From NCBI GenBank assembly GCA_964017065.1, contig OZ024786.1, positions 4,069,781-4,133,780 of the forward strand: a stretch of DNA of 64,000 bases, written 5' to 3'. Source of the DNA: Haliclona indistincta. Its lineage: Eukaryota; Porifera; Demospongiae; Haplosclerida; Chalinidae. Both the position numbers and the translations under genes were made by a program. The stretch's first letter is position 1. The number at the start of each line of letters is the position of its first letter. Positions 11,885-22,525 of this stretch are shown one piece after another. The notes beneath the pieces were generated by a model that was not told where the DNA came from, did no database searches, and saw nothing but the letters and a program-made list of their open reading frames with translations.

Positions 11885-12640
11885 TTATATGCTCAGTGGG
11901 TGGAGCCACAGAATGTTACTAACATTACAAGCTGCATCATACATGCTGGCACGACGAACATTAAATACAGAGAATTTAAGTACAGAATGATCGTAGAGAC
12001 AAAACCATACTGTAGCATAATTACAAAAGTAACACTAATAATGAAGACAACCCATACACGTGTAAGAGAAGCAATACACGTTAAGAAACTGAAACGAAGT
12101 AATCATTTCCGATAAGCTTGTTTTTTTTTTCTGAAATCGTACAGACAGTATTGTATCACCATAATAATTATTGTTTGTATTATAATAGTATGGTATGTAT
12201 TAATGACAGTGACAAAGAAACAAACATAATAACTGTTATTATAGCTCTTTACACTATGAAGAACAGAAATGCATTTATAGCATACACACATTGTCACATG
12301 ATCAGATAGCCCACGCATTAACTATTGTGCAAGGAATGATTGAGCATGCCATAGATAAATCCATGAGCGAGGGTACTGTATCATGCATGCTGGCACGACA
12401 ACTCCATGACCATTAGACACAGAGAATGTCAGCCAGAATCAAAAAAGAGAATAAGTACAGAAAGATTTTAAACAAGTGGCAAGACAAAAGTATAATTTAA
12501 TTATTATAGCAAAAGTAACACTAATAATGAAGACAAAACCATACATGTGTTAGAGAAGCTATACACGTTGTGAAGCTGAAATAAATATCATGAAAGATGG
12601 TCGTTCTGAAATCGTACTGACATACAATAATTCAACGATT
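11885..12640. repeat. Diverged direct repeat, AT-rich
   Basis: The motifs TGCTGGCACGACGA, AAGTAACACTAATAATGAAG and TCTGAAATCGTAC(A/T)GACA occur in the same order near 11,940-12,155 and 12,388-12,625. The last motif recurs near 13,420. It is probably a decayed repeat family. Confidence 0.6.
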
Positions 12641-13604
12641 TTGTCAAAAATATTTGAGTAATGAAGAAAAAAGTAGCTATACACGTTTACACATTAAAAG
12701 AAATTTCGATCAAACAAAATTCAATTGATTGGTAGCATAATGCTACTGAACATAAAAGAGAACAGCATAATATAAAAGAACAGCTAATTGGAACATCATA
12801 AATAATTGCTCACTAATTAAGGTGGAATGCATTAATAAGTGACTTGAAAATAATGAAAATATCATAAAGTAAAGTGAGACGATACGTGTGATACTGAACG
12901 AAATAATTATTCTATAATAAATATTCATAATAATTATTCATAATATTAAATATCATAACTAACATACAATAGTACATACACATGAAGACAAAATCAAAAA
13001 TAATAATACATAGCACAAAGTCAAGTACACGAAAGAGGTGGAGCCATCTTGTGTAAATAACCAAAATTTGAGTGTAAATAATCAGTATAATAATCAGAAT
13101 TTGAAGTGTAAATAATCAAAATTTGAAGTGTAAACATCTGACGAAGTGTAAACATCTGACGATAAGTTCAATATTGACTAAGTGTAAAGAGCCGATATGT
13201 AGATATCTTAATAGTACAGTTCCATTTAGATATTCTCATGAATCGACTGCTATAAATCTGCATACTTACGAAATTGCAGAAATTCTTATGTATCGACTCG
13301 CAAAATCAGTTCATCACAGCCTTGAAGCGAACTTTTGTAGTCAAATTGTTAAACTGCAATGCTATTAGTATTCTGTGGCGTACTTGTTTTTATCATGAAA
13401 TATAAGCTTGTTTCGTTCTGAAATCGTACTGACATATAATAATCCACCGATATCGTCAAGATACATGTTTTAATTTTACGTCAAAACAACTTCTATTGAT
13501 TTCTCTTAATCACATCGACTCTCAATAAATTCAAGTCTGTACATCTCAGTATTTTTATTACCAAACTGTTTCTTTTTTTCATAAGATCAAATGTCGTCCA
13601 CAAC
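12641..13604. other. AT-rich, no gene recognised
   Basis: It contains short local repeats (GTGTAAACATCTGACGA twice near 13,130-13,160). No supported exon. Confidence 0.4.
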
Positions 13605-13874
13605 TTGTTAACAAAAGCTCCAGTAGTAAGCAATATTTGTATCGGCATAAAGAGAATTACGTCAGAAAAATTACGTCAGACAGTCATTTGTAGCCTGGAA
13701 ACTCTCGGTAACACCATCAATCATATCACTTCAACAGCGCTAGCTCTATCTATCAACAGCTCTGCATTAGAATCACCACATCTCTTGGAGCGCTTTGGAG
13801 TTAGTGACGAATATTATCATCAGCTAGCATCAATGTTCGTTAATAAAGAAGCCAGCCCACTGCATAGAGCATAA
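13605..13874 (+). CDS. Unrecognised 89-residue ORF
   Basis: This is an isolated open frame in very AT-rich surroundings with richer, protein-like composition (SLETLGNTINHITSTALALS, then ALESPHLLERFGVSDEYYHQ). It could be an exon of a decayed mobile-element gene. No motif is recognised. Confidence 0.3.
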   Translation: MLTKAPVVSNICIGIKRITSEKLRQTVICSLETLGNTINHITSTALALSINSSALESPHLLERFGVSDEYYHQLASMFVNKEASPLHRA

Positions 13875-14690
13875 GCAAAAAACTTTCTTGATAACTTTTG
13901 TCAAACTTGTTAACAGACAGCGCAAGAATTAGACACATTTGAAAAGTACATAGAAAGTAAAACTATCGTGAATGGTACAGAAAAACCATTTAAAAATGAA
14001 GAGAGAAAATCACGAGAAGTAAATAAGCAATGAAAAAGCAAATTGTAACGTGAATAACAATTCATTGTTCATAAAAATAATTCTCATTTCATCACAAACA
14101 ATTTCTAATAAAAATGAAATTTCGTCATTAAATTTTCCAAATAAAAAGGACACAAATAAAAACCAGGCACATATCCATGACATGAAGACTTAAATTAAAA
14201 GAATCTGTATCAAAATGTAATGTGAATAAATTAGACAATTTATTTTACAAATCTGAATTTACCCAAACAGTGATGCTTGTTTATTAAAAATAAATAATTT
14301 ATTACAAAGAGCTTTTTCATCAAACAATTTTCAATTTATAAAAGTATTCATCATTAAATTTTCCAAATAAAATGAAACAAAAAGGGACAAATAAAAACAT
14401 TAATAATGGTACATATTCATGACATGAAGACTTACATAAATAATAATAATTATAATTATTGTCACTTCAAATGTCAAATCATAACTAGTCACAACATAAT
14501 TATACTTCTAGTTGAATGCTCAGAACAAGATAAAATGAAGTTAAAACAAATTACACAAAAGACTAAAAATATTAATATAACTAGTTGCGTGACTCTAGCG
14601 ACAATATGTAACTAAAAAATATTCATAATTATAACCAAACAGAACTTACATCACAGTACAACACTCTTGTCAACAATGTCTCTTTAATAA
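13875..14690. repeat. AT-rich region with a 240-bp tandem duplication
   Basis: A segment ending TTTTCCAAATAAAA... and CATGACATGAAGACTTA occurs at about 14,133-14,192 and 14,360-14,433. No gene is seen. Confidence 0.5.
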
Positions 14691-15199
14691 CTAATGCGTT
14701 CAACGAAAACATTTAGAGCACACAAATCTTCTAGTGACATTGACATTAATAACTATCTCATCACAAAGCTTCTAGTGATCAATGCTGAACAGCCTGATAA
14801 TACACTGGTGGCTGAATCTAATACCACAAGACAAACACACACACACCGCTCTCTAAGAGTGGTGACACTTAGTCGATACTACAATGTAGTCATACAATAC
14901 ATATTTACTCAATAATTATAACAAAGAAGCATTTGACACAGAAGCATATTTATAAGTGGCGCACATAGCACAATCTCGGGGTAGGTGATTTTGCTATTCA
15001 AGTAACTGATAGGGCTGTCCAGAGTTGCAGGTTCTATTTCCACATAGAGAACAAAACTATAGTGTACACTGAACATTGTTATAAACCACAATGGTTTCGA
15101 TGCCTCACTAACAAGTAGTGACTTCAACCAACAATCCTCACACTAATACAACACAGACTGACTCCCATACCAGCCAGCAAACAATTCTTAACTTGCGCA

Positions 15200-15675
15200 T
15201 TGACACAGAGTGTCGTCAAACAGTGACAAGCGATAGTACAATGTAGACACATTGTGCTACCCAACTCGTAGCTACTCAATATAACACAGAAGCATTTGAT
15301 AGCTGAGCACAAGACGAGAGCATACACCCACACATTGTAGTAAGATACACGTGACCCATTCGCTAACGTGCACCAGCTTCACACATCTGGTATACCATTT
15401 ACCATTATAAACGCAGTCTAGTTGTGGCTTACTTGGACACATAACCACGTGGCACATCACCTTGCGAGCTCGAACAACGCATACCAGTCCGCTGTTCATG
15501 TCCAGTCGCTACCTTCGAGTCATTAGTCACCTAAGCAGAGCAGAGAAACATTCGTAAACCAAACATAGATAAAATACATTGTTTAGTAGTCACAAACCTG
15601 GATGGAATTCGAACAAACAACAAGGAAACACCGCGATGGCAGACGATAAAGACAGCTGCTTCTTCAGCGCCATTT
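15200..15675 (-). other. Candidate minus-strand 5' exons
   Basis: On the minus strand an ATG near 15,675 opens MALKKQLSLSSAIAVFPCC, which looks like a signal peptide and ends near a possible donor (CAG/GTTTGTG). A further open stretch at 15,430-15,540 ends in a good donor (CCAA/GTAAGC). The frames of the two do not join cleanly, so this is only a candidate. The 15,600-15,900 stretch is comparatively GC- and CpG-rich, which would suit a promoter. Confidence 0.25.
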
Positions 15676-16260
15676 TGAGCATAACTTAACTCCTCACGTG
15701 GAGATATTGCGCAATAACTGTAGGTGTGGCCGAGATTCTCGTCATACCCGCCTACTTTAGCTTCTGTCGACAGTTCTGTTCAGCTCGATTGTTTATTCTC
15801 TGATGAACCACAATAAGGACGACCTACGCGAATGTGAGCTAGTCTGAACTTCCGGCTGAACTACACAACATCGCTTCTCCCTCCACAAGAGTTATTCCGA
15901 CCATGCGGCCATGCCTCAGCTGCCACACTATACTCGAGGTCTCCCCACTGCGAAGTCCATGACCTACTTGCTAGGCTCATCACTGAGGTCTGCTATGATG
16001 AACTGGTTCTGCAATCCCTCACCAGTGATTTTTACACAGACGGAGCACCACCCGGCACTATTAAACGACAATGTTCGCCTTATGCCCTAGACATGAAAGC
16101 AAAGATCTGCTCCTGGAGCAACAGTCACCTGACAAGTCGTGTGGGTGCGATCAAGGACACCAAATCACATTATTCCACTGATACCATCCTTAGGTGAAAG
16201 TGCTAATAATAACAACTACACTAATACATCTTACAGCCCCTCGGTCAAAAGATGCCTCTG
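15676..16260. other. No gene recognised; comparatively GC-rich
   Basis: I see no frame I can assign. The composition differs from the AT-rich flanks. Confidence 0.3.
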
Positions 16261-16261
16261 A

Positions 16262-16465
16262 AGGTGCTATACTTTTGTTGCTTCTCACTGCGGAATGATA
16301 AGGATAGGACAGTGCGTGTGTGAAACAATCGAGAGTAAAGTACTGGACTGGGTACATTGTGACCGACACTACAATTGGTATCGTGCTGTATGCACTGGAA
16401 TGACACTGACTGAGGAAGAGCAATTTACCTGCTGCGAAGAAATGAGTGACAGCAACAATACAGTG
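16262..16465 (+). pseudogene. Decayed PHD-finger exon
   Basis: The plus frame reads SHCGMIRIGQCVC, then DWVHCDRHYNWYRAVCTGMT and EEEQFTCCEE. This matches the second half of a PHD zinc finger (WxxCDxCxxWxHxxCxG). The third Cys and the His of the consensus are replaced by Tyr. Sponge retroelement and transposon proteins often end in such a finger. It is probably a relic. Confidence 0.5.
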
Positions 16466-16469
16466 TGAG

Positions 16470-17750
16470 TGTTACTTCAATGACAAAATCCAAATTAATT
16501 TTAAATAAGAAAGTTAAGAGGAGGTCCTAGGAGTTACCAACTACACTATACAATGATATCCAGTCTGTTTATCCTGGACGAGGGATAAGTGATGCTGTAG
16601 TAGATTTCTTTGTAAGTTGTGTTTGAAACATCCTCACATCTTTGTAATGTACTACATTAATACAGAGCCATGCTTCCGGAAATCCAACAACACGTCTTAC
16701 ATTGTCAGTGCCTTGACATTTCAGGGCATCACAAGGATTATACAAAGTTCTCAGTCAGTTGATGAAAAGAAAGGGCCATGAAAGCAATGCTCAAGGCTGT
16801 AAATAGAGTGGAAAATTTTTGAACTTATTCCCAGAGCATTTTCCCTTGCAACATAATGTTGTTTATTGACTTACTGATTAGTAACTGATCAGCGATTTAT
16901 ACAGGGATGCATCCCTGTATAAATTGGATTCTCATTGGATTGGATTCTCCGTGTGGTAGAACACAATACAAGACAGTAAGTTCATTATTGCACAAGGTAA
17001 GTTTGACTATAATCGTATGCTATAATAGTTCAATAACTATCATATATAGGTATCTGACATCAGCAGTGTTCAATTACAAGATTCTTTTGAGTCATCGTGC
17101 TTAAGAGGCTCAATCCTGTACAATATTATTATTATTATAGTGATCAAAGGTGAATGAACGTATTTGCTTCATGTATCATTATCCAATTATTATGCATAAT
17201 AGGAGTGATAAAACTAAAAGAGTATCAAGTACAGTACAACAGGTACTGAAATGAATCCTGTCGAGTGAATTTTCTAAGTACTACAATGATTATAGAGTAC
17301 TATTACCTATGTAAATATGTTATGGTTTTTGTAACGTTGTTTCATGAATGATAATATTAAATAAAAGTTATGTAATGCATCTGAATAATTATTTCGTTAA
17401 CAGAGTTAATGCAACTACTGAGAGTGACCGCCATAAAAGACTAATCAATCATTCAAGAGGGAGCAGTATAATTGTATCATGAGGCTGTTTCACTCAGAAA
17501 ATCTTAATGGGATACCAAAGTTGATTGCTTTGACATCTAGAAACATAGAGCAAGATGAGGAATGACTATGGAGATATGACTAAAACAAGTTTAGCTTCAT
17601 TTTCATGGCTAAATATATCATTTTAATTTTTTTTATGACTCATTTAATCTACCAATTGTCATATTTTAAACGCATGGAGCAAATTTATCATGATCAAGTC
17701 AATGAGTGACCGACATATTGAGCTACGTAGCTAGATTGAGTGTATTGCTA
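16470..17750. other. No gene recognised
   Basis: AT-rich, with scattered stops in all frames. No clear repeat boundary. Confidence 0.4.
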
Positions 17751-18110
17751 TTGAAACCTCGGGTGTTTTCGGGTCTAAGACTCTCTCCTTTGTTAAATCT
17801 CTTGGTAAAAGACTCTATCGACATTCTGGTGATCCCAAATCAACATCTTATCTGATCCAACGCCTCTCAATTGCAATCCAAAGGGGCAATGCCACCTTTC
17901 TCTGGAATGATGTTAATGGTTCTTTCTCAACAGATATCAAGTCTTGTTATGATGAGATTGTTCACTGGCGGATCGGGAGAAATGTTTTTAAAGTTCCTCA
18001 TGGCAAGGTCGGTATCAGTTTGTGCGTGAACTAGCAAGGCTTTTTCAGGCATATGCAGACACCTCTGCCTTAGAATCTGTTGTATACCTTAGCACCTGTA
18101 CTATGTTTGC
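17751..18110 (+). pseudogene. Relic of a reverse-transcriptase element, N-terminal flank
   Basis: The frame reads VFGSKTLSFVKSLGKRLYRH, then YLIQRLSIAIQRGNATFLW and, after a frameshift, RELARLFQAYADTSALESV. This resembles the region upstream of the reverse transcriptase in a retroelement family I associate with sponges. The RT core is missing here, but an RT-core relic of the same kind lies at 48.3-48.5 kb. Family assignment is from memory of the pattern and is tentative. Confidence 0.35.
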
Positions 18111-18299
18111 TTGTGTCTGCTACTTCTCACAGTGACTCTTGTTGTGTGTATTTGTACACTGAGCTTATGATCCTCCTGTAAACCTGTTTGCTGCTGTGAA
18201 ACAGTTCATGCAACTCATTAAAAATCTCAAAACTAGTACTAACATCACCTGTGGTCGTAACCAACTACACAAAAGCACTGAAATGTATTATCTTGCACT

Positions 18300-18900
18300 A
18301 CATTCTGTGCCGTGAAACTGTTCAACTCATGCATTCTAGATGCACTTCACTTCACATACTAGATGCACTTCACTCATGCATTCTAGATGCATTCTGATGC
18401 ACTATCACTTCACTCTGATGCACTCTCACTCAGCACTCTCGCTCTCTACTGTCAGTAACAAAGCACTCTACTATCAGTAACATAAGGCACTCTACTATCA
18501 GTAACATAAGGCACTCTAATGAGTATCATAAAGCACTCTACTGTCAATAAGTGTCTACTACAGTGATGCTGGTACTAGTGTCTACTACAGTGATGCTGGT
18601 ACTAGTGTCTACTACAGTGATGCTGGTACTAGTGTCTACTACAGTGATGCTGGAGTAGCAGTACTGCCAGCTGAGCCAGTGAGACTAGCAGCAGAGTAGA
18701 GCAGCACTACTAGCTGCAGCAGTGGTATGGGCGTGCCCCTACGGTGGCCCTGGAGGTCGCTATTCACGTCACTGCTGTGACTCCAGTTGCAGTCGCGTAT
18801 CACGTATCACTCCAGTCCGGCGGGTAACCAACACTAACACTCACTAGCGGTTCTAACACTCACTAGCGGTTCTAACACTCACTTGCGCACCAGACATAGA
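18300..18900. repeat. Cluster of short minisatellites
   Basis: Several adjacent arrays occur. There is CATTCTAGATGCACTTCACT-type repetition (18,330-18,400) and GCACTCTACTATCAGTAACA units (about 18,460-18,545). A 27-bp unit beginning GTGTCTACTACAGTGATGCT is repeated four times from 18,551, and TCTAACACTCACTAGCGGT occurs near 18,833-18,875. Confidence 0.85.
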
Positions 18901-19296
18901 GAATGTCCCCTGAATGAGGAATTGGCATGTGAAGCTGCTGAAGATGAATTTCATGTAGACAATTCAGGCAGGGACCTAACATTGCACCATACAGTGTAGA
19001 CTGATGCAGGTAAGCATAAGCGCATTGATACCATCAGCTAAACAAACAGAATGTGGTTACCGAGAGCATGCATTGAACAGTTTGGCCAGCATTGTGTTGG
19101 AGACTAGCAAAATGCTGCTATATATGTGAATGCAGTATGTAGAGGGATAATTATTATGTTTCAGTCTTTGCCTTATACTGCATGGCACCATTATGTGTAC
19201 ATGATATAATATGCATTCTATAGCGCTCTCTTGATCTACATTCTCTACGCACAAAAACAATTTACGAATGATGGTGAGACCAGTTATTAATTTTTA

Positions 19297-19611
19297 CACA
19301 CAAATTAAACAATACAAAAGAGCCATGCTCCTACATGACACATGGGGAAGAAGAAGCACAAACAAAAGAAGAGAGCCGCGTCCCCCTCCACAACACATCA
19401 GGCTGTACATTTTTTTAGTATTTTTAGTATTTTAGGGGAGGGAGGAGAATAGAAGGAAACATGAGGAAGATATGGAAGAGCTGTGCCCCAACACAACACA
19501 TGGAGAAGAAGCATAAACATAAGACGAGACCACAAACAGAGAATAGAGCTGTGTCCCACATAGACAAGACATTTTTATATTTTAATGTTTTTGGGGAAGG
19601 AGCAGAGTTCA
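19297..19611 (-). repeat. Shared 3'-flank cassette, copy 1
   Basis: This sequence directly follows the stop codon of the minus-strand gene at 19,612. It matches 24,682-24,920, which follows the stop of the gene at 24,924, over more than 200 bp with few differences. The block also contains an internal imperfect duplication. It could be a conserved 3' UTR or a repeat inserted after both genes. Confidence 0.8.
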
Positions 19612-20616
19612 CTACTTGCTTCTGTTGGCTTCCAAGGTCGACACAAATCTGTTCAGTCCATCTTCTAAATGTAATGGACTTTCTCCATAAAGGAAATTGC
19701 TCGCCCTTTTCTCAAAATTCATGGTTAGCTTGTAAGTATAAGCAGTAGTTTTTTCGTAATCTAGTGTTAGTCCATAGACGACGATGTATTTTAATGCTTT
19801 CTTTGCACCAGGTTTGCCATACATCAACCAGTGGTAAGCTACATTGCCCGCTATCTTCTCCATGTTGCCCAGTATCTGTGGAATTGGGTCTTGCTCTTCA
19901 TTATCACCGTCAGTAGTTCCAACAACTAGCTTAGCCATGTCGTCTACCACATAGCAGTCCTGACAACTGTGGTTATAGATAAAAAGGTCAGGCCTAGATG
20001 CATGGAACCTACTGAGATTGAATCTTTTTGGGTCAGTTTTAAAAAGTCGAGATTTATCAGTTTCTACCTCATACCCAAGACCTCCTGCCACTGCTTGTAT
20101 CTGATTAGCCACAAAATCATTTAAAGATAGTTCTTTCACTTTCAAAATCGTAAGTTTCGCACTCTTCAGAGCCTTGATTGGGCCTAATACTGTTGGGATG
20201 GACTCATTCTTTGAAGCAAGATTTTCTGCTTCTTCTACAGCATTCTTTACAAGAGAAGTGTGTTCGTCGACATGCATAAGAGCAATTCTTGAACGGATTT
20301 GGAATTTTCCTGCTTGTGCAAAAATTTCGTTAACATCAACAGGTGTTACTGAGCACAAAAAATGACGCATTTCTGCATCCGAAGCCCTGATCAAGCTGGT
20401 GTCATCATAGTGATACATGTAATAGTTCTCCTTTAAATCCTCGCAGTAGCACACCATCTGAAACTCTCCCTCTTCTTCAACGACAGGTTTAGAATAGCTC
20501 CTAACAGGACGTGGCACGTTTACAACATAGTAAATATCCTGTAATACAATACAGAGGTTATGCCACTCTCGGAGACTATTTAAACCAGTACTTACTTTAC
20601 GTTGTCCATCAGCCAT
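19612..20616 (-). CDS. Unrecognised gene A, 315 residues, two exons
   Basis: The start is taken at 20,616 (MADGQRK). A 57-bp intron at 20,539-20,595 (GTAAGT...TTACAG) joins exon 1 (20,596-20,616) to exon 2 (19,612-20,538) in phase 0, giving 315 residues. Reading through the intron would add a spurious segment. The middle carries SRPDLFIYNHSCQDCYVVDD. That is reminiscent of the D...(D/E)xK layout of restriction-like nucleases, but I cannot confirm a catalytic Lys. The C-terminus (YGLTLDYEK, YTYKLTMNFEK) is weakly similar to that of the gene at 24,924, suggesting an old paralog pair. No signal peptide or membrane segment is seen. Function unknown. Confidence 0.65.
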   Translation of the reverse strand: MADGQRKVSTGLNSLREWHNLCIVLQDIYYVVNVPRPVRSYSKPVVEEEGEFQMVCYCEDLKENYYMYHYDDTSLIRASDAEMRHFLCSVTPVDVNEIFAQAGKFQIRSRIALMHVDEHTSLVKNAVEEAENLASKNESIPTVLGPIKALKSAKLTILKVKELSLNDFVANQIQAVAGGLGYEVETDKSRLFKTDPKRFNLSRFHASRPDLFIYNHSCQDCYVVDDMAKLVVGTTDGDNEEQDPIPQILGNMEKIAGNVAYHWLMYGKPGAKKALKYIVVYGLTLDYEKTTAYTYKLTMNFEKRASNFLYGESPLHLEDGLNRFVSTLEANRSK

Positions 20617-20695
20617 TCTTACAAACAAGATGACCTAAGACAAAGAAGACAAAGTATCAGTAAACCCATGTCATAATCATAAGGTCATAAGCTCT

Positions 20696-21191
20696 TTAAC
20701 CCTTCACAAGCGACGGGCGACTATAGTCGCCTAGCAAGTTTGACGTCACCGGAAGTGGGCGTTTAAATTCGAAGATAGTTTATTTCACCTATAGAACAAA
20801 TACAGCTATGTGGGGTGTGATGGCAAGCCATTGGCGGGGCCTGCGGCCCCGCCGGGCAGAGCTATGGCGGGATTACCTAGCACTCCAGGGGCTTCTTGAC
20901 ATAAAAAGCAGACGTATATACATGCACTAACTTTGTCTCACACGTGCTGTTTTGACTGAAGAAGCGGCGTTTTTTGCTCCAGTGAGAGTGATTCTAGGAC
21001 AAGACAGTTGGTAGATCGTCAAGTGGGCGTGTTTAACTGCTATTGTCATGGACAACAAGCCCGCACATTGTGTAAGATGATTTTACATATTAAAAGAGAT
21101 CACAGCGCTAGTTTGTCTGTCTAATGGTCACAAAAGTTAGTGAAATCCACAGAAACAGAGGCTAGAATTGTTTCCGCACTTGAAGGGTTAA
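20696..21191. mobile_element. 488-bp TTAA-flanked MITE (piggyBac-like)
   Basis: The element at 20,700-21,187 starts CCCTTCACAAGCG and ends CGCACTTGAAGGG, with TTAA on both sides (20,696-20,699 and 21,188-21,191). CCCTT ends with TTAA duplication are typical of piggyBac-type elements. A perfect 16-bp palindrome (GGCGACTATAGTCGCC) lies just inside the left end. No coding capacity. It sits about 80 bp upstream of the gene A start codon. Confidence 0.85.
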
Positions 21192-21276
21192 TGTACAACT
21201 ATACATCCACAGCAGGGCGGTATGGTCACATGGCCACGGGATAGTATTGGTTTGCCTACTGCCCTACTCCCAATTA

Positions 21277-21546
21277 GTATCAGGTCAACAATGGTCAGTC
21301 AGTTGGGACCAGTTCCTTTCAGTATACAAGCTGTTCAAACTATCTCAACACCAATTTGGGGAATCAACTCATTTTTCACTACTAAAGCTAGTTGCAGTTA
21401 AATTGACCAACATCCCAGATTTTACGAATCATCGAGAGCTAGGCACATGTAAATGCAATGGCAATACATAAAGTCAACATTCATTTGTGTGTAGCAGCAC
21501 TCACGAATGGGATCAGGGCCGGCAGAGTACAGAGGCCGGGCAGGAG
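21277..21546 (-). repeat. Dispersed module with a possible short exon, copy 1
   Basis: The sequence from GGTCAACAATGGTCAGTCAG to GTGTAGCAGCACTCAC recurs, diverged, at about 27,280-27,480, 31,135-31,395 and 31,760-32,030. On the minus strand a 42-bp open segment (21,505-21,546, LLPGLCTLPALIPF) is bounded by TTATTCTACAG and GTGAGTGCTG, which are good splice signals. The module may be a duplicated intron-exon cassette of a membrane protein or just a repeat. Confidence 0.4.
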
Positions 21547-21564
21547 CTGTAGAATAACAAAAAT

Positions 21565-21655
21565 ATTAAGTAAAGAACAAAAGTAGGTTTGGTCAACAAA
21601 ACCCAGGCAAAAGCAGCAGTAATATTGCAAGGCATGAAATGTACAACCATACGGT
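21565..21655. repeat. Dispersed repeat, inverted copy of 5395-5485
   Basis: Reverse-complement match to the sequence just downstream of the P-like gene. Confidence 0.65.
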
Positions 21656-21719
21656 GAACAGGTCAAACAATTCAAGGGGACATTAAACTGTGAGGCAGTA
21701 ATGGGTAGACTAACTTGCA

Positions 21720-22196
21720 CGACATATTCACATCACAAAGTGGGAAATACACTATACACAAGATATTGGTGTTGCATAATCATAATCTGTGTCAGTTTGT
21801 ACTCTTATTATCTCATACTGTATACTGTTTGTCAGACTATCACAATATTTGAACGATATTATCTGGGATCACTGTGCATTTGTAATGGTGAACTCCACAA
21901 AAGAGGCCTTGTAATTGAGGTAATGGGAAATGTGAACCAGGTTTAACCACTAACCGGTTTATCAATCTTCACAATACACAATGGGTGAAGCCTTTCATGC
22001 AACATGCATTTGTTGTTCATCTGGTCATGCATTTGTGGTCATCATGCGTGTTTGTCATGCGTTTGTCGCGTTCGTCAAACGCATGCGATGGTCATGCGTT
22101 TGTGTTCATCTGTGTGTGATGTGTGTGTGTGTGTGAAGGTTTCATTGAAATCGAAAAACACGACTGTTTTTCATTTTGCCATTAAACACTGCTTGT
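21720..22196. other. No gene recognised
   Basis: Short ORFs only. A repeated CATGCGTTTGT-type motif and a (GT)n tract lie near 22,050-22,135. Confidence 0.4.
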
Positions 22197-22295
22197 GCAT
22201 AAGGAGAGTGCTTAGAGTGCATAAGGAGAGTGCCTAGAGTGCCTAACGTGAGTGTCTAGAGTGCCTAACGAGAGTGCCTAGAGTGCCTAGAGAAA
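22197..22295. repeat. Short minisatellite of about 22 bp
   Basis: Variants of GAGAGTGCCTAGAGTGCCTAA are repeated about four times. Confidence 0.8.
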
Positions 22296-22525
22296 AGTTG
22301 CTCAGAGAGAAAAGTAATGACTTGGTAGCTGCGATACGTTTTGCCCCTCCTGGCGTGATCCACGGTCCGCAGCCTGTGACGTCAGCGGAGAAGGGCTTAT
22401 TGATGCACTGCACTCTCTCATTGTCAGTGCTGCATGCTGTGTTAACTTCTGAGGGTGAGTTTATGTGGGCATGCTCGTACTATTAATTTTGTCAGAGGTA
22501 GAATATAGTCAGTGATGAAACTTAG

